Under the pieces are notes generated by a model. The model saw only the letters and a program-made list of their open reading frames with translations. It had not been told where the DNA came from and did not search any database. A stretch of 64,000 nt of DNA from Maricaulis sp. (GTDB taxonomy: Bacteria; Pseudomonadota; Alphaproteobacteria; Caulobacterales; Maricaulaceae), in assembly GCA_017643585.1 (NCBI GenBank), contig JAEPND010000011.1:29338-93337 (forward strand), read 5' to 3'. Of this stretch, positions 46,199-56,059 are shown piece after piece; position 1 is the stretch's first letter; every line of letters starts with the position of its first letter. The position numbers were made by a program, and so were the translations under genes.

Positions 46199-47332
46199 TC
46201 AGGCGCTCTCGGCTTCAGCGCGCATTTCCTCGGCGCGTTTCTCAACCATTTCAACGATGTGCTCGACCATTTCCTCGTTGGAGACATTGTGGTCGGGTCG
46301 GCCAGAGACATACATCTTGCCGCGGCCGGCACCACCGCCGGTGAAGCCGAGATCGGTCATCAGCGCCTCGCCCGGTCCATTGACGACACAACCGATAATG
46401 GACAGAGAGATGGGCTCAGAAATGTGCGCCAGACGCTCTTCCAGCGTTTCCACAGTGCGGATTACATCAAATCCCTGTCGCGCACAGGACGGGCAGGCGA
46501 TGATGTTGACGCCACGCGTGCGAAGGCCCAGCGATTTGAGGATGTCAAAGCCAACACGAACCTCCTCCTCCGGCTCGGCAGACAGCGAGACGCGGATGGT
46601 ATCGCCAATGCCTGCCCACAGGAGGGAGCCGATACCGATAGAGGATTTCACCGTGCCGATGCGCTGGCCGCCGGCCTCGGTGACACCGAGATGCAGCGGC
46701 GCGTCGGTCGCTTCGGACAGGGCCTGGTAGGCGGCCACGGTCAGGAAGGCGTCAGACGCCTTCACCGAGATCTTGTAATCGCTGAAATCGAGATCCTCGA
46801 GAATACGGGCATGGTCCAGCGCGCTTTCAACCATCGCCTCGGGACAAGGTTCGCCGTATTTTTCCAGCAGGTGCTTTTCGAGTGATCCGGCATTCACGCC
46901 GATACGGATGGCACAACCATGATCGCGCGCCGCCTGGACCACATCCTTCACCCGGTCCATCGAGCCGATATTGCCCGGATTGATGCGCAGGCAGGCCGCT
47001 CCCGCCTCTGCCGCCTCGATGCCGCGCTTGTAGTGGAAATGGATATCGGCGATCAGCGGCACCGTCGCTGCTCGGGCGATTTCCTTGAAAGCGGCGGTGG
47101 AGTCCTCGTCCGGACAGGAGACACGGACCAGGTCCACACCAGCCTCTTCACAGCGAAGGATCTGGTCGATCGTCGCGCCGGCGTCGGCAGTCACCGTATT
47201 GGTCATGGTTTGGACCGTGATGGGCGCATCGCCACCGACATCCAACCCGCCCACCTTGATCATGCGGCTCTTGCGCCGCTCGATCATGCGCCAGGGACGA
47301 ACACTGCGTGGATCTTTGCTGAGGTCGGACAT
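46199..47332 (-). CDS. ispG: 4-hydroxy-3-methylbut-2-enyl diphosphate synthase IspG (GcpE)
   Basis: The 377-residue [4Fe-4S] enzyme of the MEP isoprenoid pathway converts MEcPP to HMBPP. It has [60 protein letters not shown] and LRINPGNIG of the TIM barrel. The cluster-binding cysteines are in [13 protein letters not shown] and in [12 protein letters not shown]. The start at 47332 has a GGAG eight bases upstream; a second ATG five codons earlier is possible. The preceding gene on the same strand encodes a RodZ-like protein, a common arrangement. Confidence 0.96.
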   Translation of the reverse strand: MSDLSKDPRSVRPWRMIERRKSRMIKVGGLDVGGDAPITVQTMTNTVTADAGATIDQILRCEEAGVDLVRVSCPDEDSTAAFKEIARAATVPLIADIHFHYKRGIEAAEAGAACLRINPGNIGSMDRVKDVVQAARDHGCAIRIGVNAGSLEKHLLEKYGEPCPEAMVESALDHARILEDLDFSDYKISVKASDAFLTVAAYQALSEATDAPLHLGVTEAGGQRIGTVKSSIGIGSLLWAGIGDTIRVSLSAEPEEEVRVGFDILKSLGLRTRGVNIIACPSCARQGFDVIRTVETLEERLAHISEPISLSIIGCVVNGPGEALMTDLGFTGGGAGRGKMYVSGRPDHNVSNEEMVEHIVEMVEKRAEEMRAEAESA

Positions 47333-47405
47333 GCGAAATCGCTCCAATCAGGTTTCAAACCCGATATAGCGGCTTCATGTGGCGCTTTCGAGAGGATGTG
47401 AGCGC

Positions 47406-48251
47406 TTAAGGCTCGCCTTGTGCAGTCTCGACCTGGGCCAGGACAGGTTGATTTTCCACCGACAGACCGTCTTCGCCGAGAGAACCGACGATCTCGCCAT
47501 CAACTTCCAGCTGGATCGCGCCCGCATCACGGGCGGAAACCGTCAGCCCGTCCTCCTGCGCACGATAAGCTTCTCCAGCTGCCAGTTCGCGTGCGAAAAG
47601 CACCCGCCCCGAGGCATCGCGAACTTCGAACCAGGTCGGCGCCGTGGCGCGCATGATGACATCCTGTGCGACCGTTGCAGATCCCAGCGGCAAGTCGGAC
47701 CAGATATCAGCTACGCTGATCGGCTCGCGATTGGCGGCGAAGTCCTCGCGCGCCCAGGCCGGGGCCGCATCCGGTGGCGACGGCAAATTGCTCAGACCGG
47801 TGTCATTGCCCGCCTGCTCGGCATACCAGAAGGCGACAGCCGCAACGCTGGCCAGGATCATGACAGCCCCGAACACGCCGCGCGGCAGCTTGATCTCACG
47901 ACGGGTCTGGGCCGCCGCAGTCGGCTGGGCGCGACCGGTCTCGGTATCAACTTCGCGTTTGAACTGATCAACGATGACGATGCTGTCCAGCGCCAGGAAG
48001 CTGGCATAAGTGCGCAGATAACCAATGGCATAGGCCCGGGCCGGAAGGCCGCGCGGATCCATGGTTTCAATCGCTTCGAGATAATCTTTACGGATACGGG
48101 TCTGGGTCGCCGCCTCGTCTAGCGAGAGGCCGGCTTTCTCTCGCGCGTCGCGCAGGCGATCACCTGCGGAAAGCTGGAGAATATCAACGCCTTCATCTGC
48201 AAACACAGCATCAACCGGAACAAAGCCCGTGCTCATAGCTTGACTCGACAT
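47406..48251 (-). CDS. RodZ-like helix-turn-helix membrane protein
   Basis: The 281-residue protein has a cytoplasmic N-terminal HTH of the RodZ/HTH_25 type (GDRLRDAREKAGLSLDEAAT, QTRIRKDYLEAIETMDPRGL, YAIGYLRTYASFLALD; about residues 30-97). One membrane helix follows (GVFGAVMILASVAAVAFWYA), then a periplasmic domain like DUF4115 (VIMRATAPTWFEVRDASGRV, RELAAGEAY). RodZ links MreB to the wall-synthesis machinery. Alternative starts are at 48236 and 48287; conservation begins well inside all three. It lies just upstream of ispG, as in many alphaproteobacteria. Confidence 0.8.
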   Translation of the reverse strand: MSSQAMSTGFVPVDAVFADEGVDILQLSAGDRLRDAREKAGLSLDEAATQTRIRKDYLEAIETMDPRGLPARAYAIGYLRTYASFLALDSIVIVDQFKREVDTETGRAQPTAAAQTRREIKLPRGVFGAVMILASVAAVAFWYAEQAGNDTGLSNLPSPPDAAPAWAREDFAANREPISVADIWSDLPLGSATVAQDVIMRATAPTWFEVRDASGRVLFARELAAGEAYRAQEDGLTVSARDAGAIQLEVDGEIVGSLGEDGLSVENQPVLAQVETAQGEP

Positions 48252-48331
48252 TACCACCCATCGCTCGACTGGAGCGACCTCACCCAATTGCGCAATCTGA
48301 AAGCCCCCTCAGCTCGCGCAACTCAATTAAA

Positions 48332-50629
48332 TCAAATCTTAACCACATTATCAACTGCAACACTTGGCAGCCCGGCCTCTTCACCCGCTTCGATGAGCTT
48401 TGTCCGCAGGCTGTTGACCGGTTCATTCATTTGATCAGCAATCCAGGTGCCAAGCTTGCCCGCATCCATTCGGGAAATCATGGTTTTGACCGGGCCGATA
48501 TTCGAAGCCGACATGGAAAGACTTTGAAAACCAAGGGCTACCAGGACTGCGGCCTCGAGTGGGCGGGAGGCCGTTTCACCGCAAACCGAGACCGGAATTT
48601 CGTATTTCTGGCAGGTTTGGCTGATCTGCTGGAACAATCCCAGGGCCGGCGGGCTCAAGACATCGTACCGATCCGAGACACGCGCATTATCCCTGTCGGC
48701 TGCGAAGAAATACTGCATGAGGTCGTTCGCACCCACAGCAACAAAGTCGACAATATCCGCAACCTGCTCCATCGCCCAGGCGATACTCGGCGTTTCCAGC
48801 ATCATGCCGATCTGCACGTCGCTGGGCATTTCATGCCCGCGCGTTTCGGCCTGACGGAGCTCTTTTTCCAGCATGTCGCGAGCGGCGCGCATTTCCCACG
48901 GGGCCGCGATCATCGGGAACATGACTTTCAGCGAGCGACCGGCCGCTGCCCCGATCAGAGCGCGCAGCTGATAGCGCAGCAATCCGGGCCGATCGAGCCC
49001 CATGCGGATGGCACGCCAACCCAGGGCGGGGTTGGGCTCCACGGCTGACGGTGCAAACGGTGCGACCTTGTCGCCGCCCAGGTCCAGCGTCCGGAAAACC
49101 ACCGGCTTGTCACCGGCCGCTTCCAGGACCGAGCGATAGACGGTCGCCTGCTCGTCCAGACGCGGCAGGGTATCAGAGACCATGAACTGGAATTCTGTCC
49201 GGAACAGCCCGACGCCATCAGCGCCCAGCTCATCCAGCTGGGTCATCTCGATCAGCAGCCCCGCATTCATCTGCACGGTGATTTCACGGCCATCGAGAGT
49301 TTTCGCCGGACCGCGCAGCTGGGCATAGCGCTCCTGACGCGCCGACCGCGCCTGGATGCGCTCGTCATAAGCGGCGATCACATCATCCGTCGGGCGGATG
49401 TGCAGCAAGCCGAATTCGCCATCCAGGATCAGCGGGTCGCCATCTTCAGCGCGGTCGAGCGCGCCTTCCAGATTACCGACCAGGGGAATGCCCAGCGCCT
49501 TGGCGACGATCGCAGCGTGCGAGGAAGCAGAGCCCTCCTCCAGCGCAATACCGCGCAGCTTCTCCCGATCGAAATCAAGTACTTCCGCCGGCCCCAGATT
49601 ACGGGCCACGATGATCGCATTGTCGGGCAGTTTGATGCTGGCCCCGGTATAGGCCTCGTCCAGGTGCCGCAGCAGGCGATTGGCGAGATCTTCCAGATCG
49701 TGCAGGCGATCCCGGAAATACGGATCCGGTGATTTCATCAGCCGCGCGCGATTCTCGTTGCGCACACGCTCGACCGCCGCTTCCGCGGTCAGGCCAAGAC
49801 GCACGGCCTCGCGCAGACGTTCCAGCCAGCCCCGGTCCTGGGCAAACATGCGATAGGCCTGCAGGACTTCACGCGTCGGCCCACCAAATGCGCCGCGACC
49901 GCCCTCAAGCATCTCGTCGACTGCCGCGCGCAGAGCGGTCAGGGCCAGTTCGAGACGCAATTCCTCGCGTTCCATGTCGTCGGCGATCAGCTGATCAGTC
50001 CCGACATGAGGCTCGAACAGGACCGCCACACCCTTGGCCAGCCCATTGGCGAATGCACCGCCCTGGAAGCGTTCCGGCTTGGACTGGCGGACATCCAGTT
50101 CGGCCATTTCCTCGGCCTCGGCGATGTCGCCACTGGCCACGATTTCCGCGAGCACCATGGCCACGGTCTGCAGCGTCTCGACCTCTTCCTCGGAAATCTC
50201 CCGACGCGTCTCGGCCTGGGCCGTCAGAACCCCGACCAGGCGACCACCGCGCAGGATGGGCACGCCGACGAAGGTGTCGATCGGCTCCTCGCCCGTTTCA
50301 GGCTTGTAGGAGAAGGCCGGGTGCTGGCTGGCGCTGGACGTGGTCAGCGGTCGCGCATTACGGGCTACAAGACCGACAAGACCCTCACCCGGTTTCAGGC
50401 GGACCTTGTGTACAGATTCCGACTTCAGACCATGCGTGGCGCAAAGCTCGAGCGAACTGGATTTCCTGGACAGGTAGATGGAACAGACATCCCAGCCCGC
50501 CTCTTCCGCGATCAAGTCGGTGAGGTGGTCGAGGCGTTCCTGAGCATTCTCCTGCACGGCCATGAGCTCGCGCATGCGCGTGAGCAGCCTGCGGGGATCC
50601 CTGACGGCCGGTTGGGGCGTTTCGGTCAT
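48332..50629 (-). CDS. ptsP: Phosphoenolpyruvate-protein phosphotransferase PtsP (EI-Ntr)
   Basis: The 765-residue first enzyme of the nitrogen PTS transfers phosphate from PEP to NPr. The N-terminal GAF domain covers about residues 20-160 (ENAQERLDHLTDLIAEEAGW, VGVPILRGGRLVGVLTAQ). The phospho-His segment is EEGSASSHAAIVAKALGIP (about residue 371). The PEP-binding barrel has GLFRTEFQFMV, FRTLDLGGDKVAPFA and the catalytic Cys in VSVCGETASRPLEAAVLVAL (about 682). The GAF domain distinguishes PtsP from PtsI. Its start overlaps the lysC stop by ATGA at 50626-50629, a coupling commonly seen in alphaproteobacteria. Confidence 0.95.
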   Translation of the reverse strand: MTETPQPAVRDPRRLLTRMRELMAVQENAQERLDHLTDLIAEEAGWDVCSIYLSRKSSSLELCATHGLKSESVHKVRLKPGEGLVGLVARNARPLTTSSASQHPAFSYKPETGEEPIDTFVGVPILRGGRLVGVLTAQAETRREISEEEVETLQTVAMVLAEIVASGDIAEAEEMAELDVRQSKPERFQGGAFANGLAKGVAVLFEPHVGTDQLIADDMEREELRLELALTALRAAVDEMLEGGRGAFGGPTREVLQAYRMFAQDRGWLERLREAVRLGLTAEAAVERVRNENRARLMKSPDPYFRDRLHDLEDLANRLLRHLDEAYTGASIKLPDNAIIVARNLGPAEVLDFDREKLRGIALEEGSASSHAAIVAKALGIPLVGNLEGALDRAEDGDPLILDGEFGLLHIRPTDDVIAAYDERIQARSARQERYAQLRGPAKTLDGREITVQMNAGLLIEMTQLDELGADGVGLFRTEFQFMVSDTLPRLDEQATVYRSVLEAAGDKPVVFRTLDLGGDKVAPFAPSAVEPNPALGWRAIRMGLDRPGLLRYQLRALIGAAAGRSLKVMFPMIAAPWEMRAARDMLEKELRQAETRGHEMPSDVQIGMMLETPSIAWAMEQVADIVDFVAVGANDLMQYFFAADRDNARVSDRYDVLSPPALGLFQQISQTCQKYEIPVSVCGETASRPLEAAVLVALGFQSLSMSASNIGPVKTMISRMDAGKLGTWIADQMNEPVNSLRTKLIEAGEEAGLPSVAVDNVVKI

Positions 50630-51849
50630 GCGTTGATATGGTCCAGTCCGTAGGCTGCATGCAAGGCCCGCACAGCCTGCTCAACAGCATCATTCTCGAT
50701 CAGTGCAGAAATTTTGATCTCCGACGTTGCCAGGACTTTTACGGCGATTCCTGCCTGCCCGAGAACTCCAAACAGGGAGCGCGCAATATCTGCTCGCTGG
50801 CGCAATCCAGCGCCCACGACAGAGACTTTCGCCAGGCCGGTCTCGTGGGAGAGCGCGGAACCATCAGCGACGCCCTCGACGGCATGCAGGGCGTTCTTCA
50901 GATCGCGCTGCGCGACTGAGAATTCCAGATTGTAGCGACCATCATCGCGGCCATGCGCCTGCACGATCATGTCGACCCCGATACCCGCCTCGGCCAGTGC
51001 CTCGAACACGGTTTCGGCCAGCTGGCTGGGAGCGCTCGCACCAAGCAGGGCGATGCGTGCCTGATCGCGGGCATAGGCCACGCCGCTGACGAGACGGCGC
51101 TCGCCCAGTGCGCGCTCGGGTACCACGTGCGTGCCCCGGCTTTCACCGGGCTCGGCGAAGCTGGACACGACTTTCATCTGCACGCCCTGGGCCTTGGCAT
51201 ATTCCACGGAGCGTGGCTGCAACACCTTGGCGCCCTGGCTGGCCAGTTCCAGCATCTCGTCATGGCTGACGGCGTCCAGGCGTGTCGCCCCCGGTTCGAT
51301 GCGGGGATCGGTCGTGTAGACGCCATCCACATCGGTATAGATGTCACAGCGCGCGTGCAGGGCAGCGGCCAGCGCAGCGGCCGAGAGATCGGTGCCACCG
51401 CGCCCCAGCGTACGCAGCTCTGCCTCGCGGGTGATGCCCTGGTATCCGGCCAGGACAGGCACTTCGCCAGCGGCCAGCGCCTCCTCGAAAATCGTCACAT
51501 CCATGTCGGCGATAGAGGCCGCACCACAGGGGCCTGTTGTCACCACCGGCGCCTGCCAGCCCATGATGGATCGGGATTTCAGCCCCAGCTCGCGCAGGGC
51601 CAGGGCCATCAGCGAAGCGGAGACCTGTTCACCAGCGGCCAGCGCGACATCGGTTTCACGATCGCCCAGCCCGCCGCCGAGGTCACTGGAGAGGCCGAGC
51701 AGACGGTCGGTCTCTCCGGACATGGCAGAAACCACCACAATCGGCGTTTCACCCTGTTCGACGGCGTGTTGGATCAAACGTGCGGAATGCCGAATTCTCT
51801 CGATAGAGCCCACAGAAGTTCCGCCAAACTTGGCGACAACACGTGTCAT
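50626..51849 (-). CDS. lysC: Aspartate kinase
   Basis: The 407-residue enzyme phosphorylates aspartate, the first step toward lysine, threonine and methionine. It has the kinase signature MTRVVAKFGGTSVGSIERI at the N terminus, GRGGTDLSAAALAAALHARC, YTDVDGVYTTDPRIEPGA, and C-terminal ACT domains (VSGVAYARDQARIALLGASA, SVVGAGLRQRADIARSLFGV, IKISALIENDAVEQAVRAL). The ACT pair implies feedback control by amino acids. It lies upstream of ptsP and divergent from ubiG. Confidence 0.96.
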   Translation of the reverse strand: MTRVVAKFGGTSVGSIERIRHSARLIQHAVEQGETPIVVVSAMSGETDRLLGLSSDLGGGLGDRETDVALAAGEQVSASLMALALRELGLKSRSIMGWQAPVVTTGPCGAASIADMDVTIFEEALAAGEVPVLAGYQGITREAELRTLGRGGTDLSAAALAAALHARCDIYTDVDGVYTTDPRIEPGATRLDAVSHDEMLELASQGAKVLQPRSVEYAKAQGVQMKVVSSFAEPGESRGTHVVPERALGERRLVSGVAYARDQARIALLGASAPSQLAETVFEALAEAGIGVDMIVQAHGRDDGRYNLEFSVAQRDLKNALHAVEGVADGSALSHETGLAKVSVVGAGLRQRADIARSLFGVLGQAGIAVKVLATSEIKISALIENDAVEQAVRALHAAYGLDHINA

Positions 51850-52057
51850 TCAGGCCGTCCCTCGCTGCCCCGACTGTTTAATGGCTGCATATAATTGCGC
51901 TCGGGTCTCGATTACACCCCGGCCTGCGGCCATATTAAGGCGCGACGCGCCAATCCGTCGCCTGTCCTAATGTGCTGACAGCCGCTATGCAATGTCACAT
52001 CGCAAGGGACATCGCTTGAAAGCGAGTAAAAACAGGCGAAAGATCAAAGGACAAGCC

Positions 52058-52816
52058 ATGGGCAGCCAAGCCGCACCGGACACTCTCAACCGCCCCTCCA
52101 TCGACCCGGAAGAAGTCGAGAAATTCTCCCGCATCGCTGCGGAATGGTGGGACCCGGACAGCAAGTTCAAACCCTTGCACAAATTCAATCCCGTGCGCCT
52201 CGACTTTATCCGGGAAACCGTCGGCCTGCATTTCAACCGCACAGGCGACAAGCCCTTCGAGGGCCTGCGCATCCTGGATATTGGCTGTGGTGGTGGACTG
52301 GTGTCCGAACCCATGGCTCGCCTGGGAGCTGACATGGTCTCGGTCGATGCGTCAGAAGCCAACATCAAGACGGCCAGTGTGCATGCCCAGGAAATGGGGC
52401 TGGAGATCGACTACCGACACGGCGTTGCCGAGCAATTGCTGGAAGCCGGCGAACAGTTTGATGTCGTGCTCAATCTGGAAGTCATGGAGCACGTCGCCAA
52501 TCCGCACACCTTCCTCATCGATTGCGCCCACCTGGTCAAACCGGGTGGTTTGATGATCTGCGCCACCATCAACCGGACACCCAAGGCCTTTGCCCTGGCG
52601 ATTGTCGGCGCGGAGTGGATCATGGGCTGGTTGCCGCGCGGCACACACCGTTTCGGCAAGCTGGTGCGCCCGTCCGAAATTCGCACGGCGCTGTCCCAGG
52701 GCGGCATGGAAACCGAACCGCCGGTCGGTGTCAGCTACAATCCGATCAACGACCAGTTCTCCATCGGCAGTGACGTCTCGGTGAACTACATGATGGTCGC
52801 GCGCAAGGCGGATTAA
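52058..52816 (+). CDS. ubiG: Ubiquinone biosynthesis O-methyltransferase UbiG
   Basis: The 252-residue SAM enzyme carries out both O-methylations in ubiquinone synthesis. UbiG marks are FSRIAAEWWDPDSKFKPLHK, FNPVRLDFIRETV, SAM motif LRILDIGCGGGLVSEPMARL, HGVAEQLLEAGEQFDVVLNL and EVMEHVANPHTFLIDCAHLV. The start at 52058 has AAAGGA upstream; the frame is open 22 basic codons earlier but these look non-coding. Its TAA overlaps the stop of the convergent DUF1178 gene as TTAA. Confidence 0.95.
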   Translation: MGSQAAPDTLNRPSIDPEEVEKFSRIAAEWWDPDSKFKPLHKFNPVRLDFIRETVGLHFNRTGDKPFEGLRILDIGCGGGLVSEPMARLGADMVSVDASEANIKTASVHAQEMGLEIDYRHGVAEQLLEAGEQFDVVLNLEVMEHVANPHTFLIDCAHLVKPGGLMICATINRTPKAFALAIVGAEWIMGWLPRGTHRFGKLVRPSEIRTALSQGGMETEPPVGVSYNPINDQFSIGSDVSVNYMMVARKAD

Positions 52817-53235
52817 TTCACCTTCTTCGGGGGTGTGGGCGCAAAGGCATCCGGCAACGGCGTGACCGGCACGCCCTCATCCGTCAGGGCCTTGCTCTCC
52901 TCGGCGGAGGTCTCGCCGTAGATCAGCCGCTCCGGCTTCTCACCCTCGTGCATGGCGCGGGCTTCCGAGGCGAATTCATCGCCGACATAGTCGTAATTGT
53001 CCCGGATATGCGCGCGCACTTTCGAGGCCATCTGCTTGACCTGTTCCTCCGGCGAGGCTTCGCGTTTGCGCGAGGTGCGTACGGCGGGCGCCATCAGCGC
53101 CTTGCGCACATCCAGCGACCCGCAATGCGGACATTCCACCAGCTTGCGAGCGACCTGGTCGTCATAGGATGCGGAATTGGAGAACCAGGCCTCGAATTCA
53201 TGATCCTGGTCACAGAGCAAAGCGTATTTGATCAT
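52813..53235 (-). CDS. DUF1178 protein
   Basis: The 140-residue protein has the DUF1178 head MIKYALLCDQDHEFEAWFSN and a two-Cys zinc-ribbon-like motif CPHCGSLDVRKALMAPAVRT, then VRAHIRDNYDYVGDEFASEA and GEKPERLIYGETSAEESKAL. The function of the family is unknown. In alphaproteobacteria it commonly follows comF, grxC and nitrilase-family genes, exactly as here. It is last in the four-gene - strand unit. Confidence 0.9.
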   Translation of the reverse strand: MIKYALLCDQDHEFEAWFSNSASYDDQVARKLVECPHCGSLDVRKALMAPAVRTSRKREASPEEQVKQMASKVRAHIRDNYDYVGDEFASEARAMHEGEKPERLIYGETSAEESKALTDEGVPVTPLPDAFAPTPPKKVN

Positions 53236-53261
53236 TGTTTCAGTCTCTCGCGAAACGCTGC

Positions 53262-54074
53262 CTAGAGCGTTAACGCGCGATCATGTTCTAGCGCAGGGAT
53301 ACGCCTGCGCGCCTCGGCCACTTTTCGCATATCCAGTTCGGCGTGCAAAATGCCGGGTTCCGCATGATCCAGCTGCGCGACAATCTCGCCCCACGGACCG
53401 ATGACCATGGAGTGTCCCCAGGTCTTGCGGCCATCCGCGTGCAGCCCGCCCTGGGCGGGCGCGATGATATAGCTGCCGGTCTCGATCGCCCTTGCGCGCA
53501 AAAGGACTTCCCAGTGCGCTCGCCCGGTCGGCCGAGTGAAGGCTGCCGGCACCGAAATGATCTCCGCCCCCGCCTTCGCCAGCGCCCGGTAGAGATAGGC
53601 GAAACGGACATCATAGCAGATCGACAATCCCAGCCGGGCCTCGCCGAGATCGGTAACGCTGAGCGTTTCACCCGCCTGGTAATTGGCGCTCTCGCGATAG
53701 GTTTCGCCCTGGCCCAGGCCCACATCAAACATGTGCGCCTTGTCGTATCGCGCCAGGATCTCGCCCTCGGTCCCGAACAGGAAGGACCGGTTGGCCGCCT
53801 TGCGCTCGCCCAGCCGGATGGCCAGCGAACCGATCAACAGCGTGATGCCCAGCTCCTTCGCCAGGGCCGCAAAGGTCGGAATCGCCGGCTCCTCGCTCTC
53901 GCCCTTCATGACGGCGAAAGCCTGGTCGGCATCCTTTTGCACCAGATGCGTGGTTTCCGGCGTGGTCACAAATTGCGCGCCTTCATCCGCTGCACGTCGG
54001 ATCATCCCGCAGGCCATTTCGACATTGGCCGCAGGATCCGTGCCGGAACACATCTGGACGAGCGCGATACGCAT
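53262..54074 (-). CDS. Carbon-nitrogen hydrolase, Nit1-like (deaminated glutathione amidase type)
   Basis: The 270-residue protein belongs to the nitrilase superfamily. The catalytic triad is visible as Glu in VTTPETTHLV, Lys in ARYDKAHMFDVGLG and Cys in LGLSICYDVRFAYLYRALAK. The pattern fits the Nit1 branch, which hydrolyses deaminated glutathione and so repairs a side product of transaminases. The adjacency to grxC, a glutathione-dependent protein, agrees. The exact substrate is inferred. Confidence 0.88.
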   Translation of the reverse strand: MRIALVQMCSGTDPAANVEMACGMIRRAADEGAQFVTTPETTHLVQKDADQAFAVMKGESEEPAIPTFAALAKELGITLLIGSLAIRLGERKAANRSFLFGTEGEILARYDKAHMFDVGLGQGETYRESANYQAGETLSVTDLGEARLGLSICYDVRFAYLYRALAKAGAEIISVPAAFTRPTGRAHWEVLLRARAIETGSYIIAPAQGGLHADGRKTWGHSMVIGPWGEIVAQLDHAEPGILHAELDMRKVAEARRRIPALEHDRALTL

Positions 54075-54076
54075 GG

Positions 54077-54340
54077 TCAGAGGTCCGCCGCCAGCATGGC
54101 GTCGAGCTTGCCAGCCCGTTCCAGCGCCATCATGTCATCGCAACCACCGATATGGGTGTCGCCGACAAAGATCTGCGGAAAAGTTCGACTGCCGTTGGAC
54201 TTCTCGAACATCTCGCGGCGCGCGGCCGCATTCATGCCGGCATCGATTTCCGTGAAGTCGGCATTTTTCTGCTTGAGCAGCGCAACTGCGCGGGCGCAAT
54301 AACCGCACATCGAACGCGTATAGATCGTTACGTGGGACAT
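54077..54340 (-). CDS. grxC: Glutaredoxin 3 (GrxC)
   Basis: The 87-residue thiol oxidoreductase has the active site SMCGYCARAVALLKQKNADF (CxxC at Cys12 and Cys15), the cis-Pro region TFPQIFVGDTHIGGCDDM and the full glutaredoxin fold length. It uses glutathione to reduce disulfides. It is two bases from the Nit gene and 18 bases from comF, so they form one operon. Confidence 0.95.
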   Translation of the reverse strand: MSHVTIYTRSMCGYCARAVALLKQKNADFTEIDAGMNAAARREMFEKSNGSRTFPQIFVGDTHIGGCDDMMALERAGKLDAMLAADL

Positions 54341-54358
54341 TGAATTCTCCTTTGCCCC

Positions 54359-55114
54359 CTAAATAGTCAGATCTGTTTCTCTTACAACTCGGCAAAGTGT
54401 CACGACATTCACCCGCCCGGCCCCCGCACGCTTGAGCAGGCGTGCACAGGCATTCACCGTGGCGCCGGTTGTCAGCACGTCGTCGACCAGAAGAATGTCC
54501 TCGCCGGACAGCGAACGGGACAGCCTGAACGCTCCGGTGACGTTTCGCTTGCGAGAGCGTGCGCCCTGCCCGGCCTGGCTGGGGGTGGGGCGGTGACGCA
54601 GGAGGCAATCAGGATCAAACGAGCGTCTGCTGAGGCGTGCGATCGCGCTGGCCAGCAGCCCGGCCTGATTATATCGACGCTTCACCAGCCGGCGCCAGTG
54701 CAACGGCACCGGCATGACAAGCGTATCCGGTGATATCTCTGCGCTGACACTGGACCACATCCAGCGGGCGAAACGCGTGACGGTGTCCCGCCGGTCGGCG
54801 TGCTTGAGCGGCAGGATGAGGTCACGAGACATGTCGTCATAGACCAGAGGGGCTCGGGCGAGATCATAGGCTGGGGGGCGAGCCAGACAGCTCGCGCACA
54901 ACGTGCCGCTGCTGTCCGCCCCAGCGCTTGGATAATCGAACGGGAGACCGCAGATCCGGCATTGCGGCGCTGACACGAAAGTCAGCCCGGCCCAGGCTGC
55001 AGGCGACAGCTCGCCATGATGGCGCACCGGCTCGAATGATAGCGGGCATTGCGGTGGCCAGATCAGGTTCTGGGCGAAATCAACAACTGCGCGCAGCGGC
55101 GCGGACGACTTCAT
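54359..55114 (-). CDS. comF: ComF-family phosphoribosyltransferase-like protein
   Basis: The 251-residue protein has a zinc-ribbon N terminus (CPLSFEP, CRICGLPFDYP, CASCLARPPAY) and a C-terminal PRTase domain with the PRPP-binding motif DILLVDDVLTTGATVNACAR (about residues 211-230). In competent bacteria ComF helps DNA uptake; in others its role is uncertain. It is first of the comF-grxC-Nit-DUF1178 unit and divergent from the methyltransferase gene with only 30 bases between starts. Confidence 0.9.
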   Translation of the reverse strand: MKSSAPLRAVVDFAQNLIWPPQCPLSFEPVRHHGELSPAAWAGLTFVSAPQCRICGLPFDYPSAGADSSGTLCASCLARPPAYDLARAPLVYDDMSRDLILPLKHADRRDTVTRFARWMWSSVSAEISPDTLVMPVPLHWRRLVKRRYNQAGLLASAIARLSRRSFDPDCLLRHRPTPSQAGQGARSRKRNVTGAFRLSRSLSGEDILLVDDVLTTGATVNACARLLKRAGAGRVNVVTLCRVVRETDLTI

Positions 55115-55144
55115 ATCGCCGGCAAAGACGGTATATGCACTGAC

Positions 55145-56059
55145 ATGACCGAACTTCCTCCCCAGCTCTTTGATCGCGAACTGCTGAAACGGCGCCGCAA
55201 TCGCTCAGCGCGCAATCTAACCCAATACAGCTTCCTGGCGAAGCGTGCTTTTGATGACATGCTCGATCGGGTCGAGAGCATCACGCGTGATTTTGATCGG
55301 GCCATGATCCTGGGTGGCGGGCCGGACCTGCAGGGCGAGATCCAGTCCCGCCCCGCGAGCGAGAAAATCGGCTGGCTTGGTCAGAGCGACCTGGCACCGC
55401 GTGTGGCCACGACCCTCCCGCATCCAGCACTGGCGCTGGACGAGGAACGCCTGCCGCTGGCCGATGACAGCCTCGACCTCGTCCTCGCGCCCCTGAACCT
55501 GCACTGGACGAACGACCTGCCCGGGGTGCTGGTCCAGATCAATCGAGCGCTCAAGCCCGACGGGTTTTTCGCCGGCGCGCTGTTTGGCGGCTCAACCCTG
55601 ACCGAGCTCAGACAATCTCTGATGAGTGCAGAAACCGAACTGCATGGAGGGGCCAGTGCCCGGGTCTCTCCGCTCGCGGGCACATTTGATATGGCGGCCC
55701 TGCTTCAGCGTGCCGGCTTTGCCATGCCAGTCGCTGATATCGACCGCATCACCGTGCGGTATGATAATGTTTTCAAGCTGATGCATGATTTGCGCGGGAT
55801 GGCGGAAACCAACACTCTGGCTGACCGCAGTCGCATGCCGGCGACACGGAGTCTGATGCTTCGCGCTGCGGAAATCTATGCCGAACGCTTTGCGGACCCG
55901 GATGGTCGCATTCGCGCCAGCTTCGAGATCGTGCATTTTGGTGGCTGGGCGCCGCACCCTGACCAGCCCAAGGCCAAGCGCCCAGGATCAGCGACCGCGC
56001 GCCTGGCAGACGCGCTGGGTGTCAAGGAACAATCTGCCGGAGAAAAGGCGGGAGGTTAG
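55145..56059 (+). CDS. NDUFAF5/BioC-like SAM-dependent methyltransferase
   Basis: The 304-residue protein matches the NDUFAF5 group, mitochondrial complex I assembly proteins that hydroxylate an Arg and share ancestry with alphaproteobacterial genes. It has FDRELLKRRRNRSARNLTQY, MILGGGPDLQGEIQ in place of the usual SAM loop, LPLADDSLDLVLAPLNLHWT, and LMHDLRGMAETNTLADRSRM. The frame is open 32 codons upstream, overlapping comF; the ATG at 55145 fits the family N terminus. It may be a methyltransferase or a hydroxylase-type assembly factor. Confidence 0.8.
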   Translation: MTELPPQLFDRELLKRRRNRSARNLTQYSFLAKRAFDDMLDRVESITRDFDRAMILGGGPDLQGEIQSRPASEKIGWLGQSDLAPRVATTLPHPALALDEERLPLADDSLDLVLAPLNLHWTNDLPGVLVQINRALKPDGFFAGALFGGSTLTELRQSLMSAETELHGGASARVSPLAGTFDMAALLQRAGFAMPVADIDRITVRYDNVFKLMHDLRGMAETNTLADRSRMPATRSLMLRAAEIYAERFADPDGRIRASFEIVHFGGWAPHPDQPKAKRPGSATARLADALGVKEQSAGEKAGG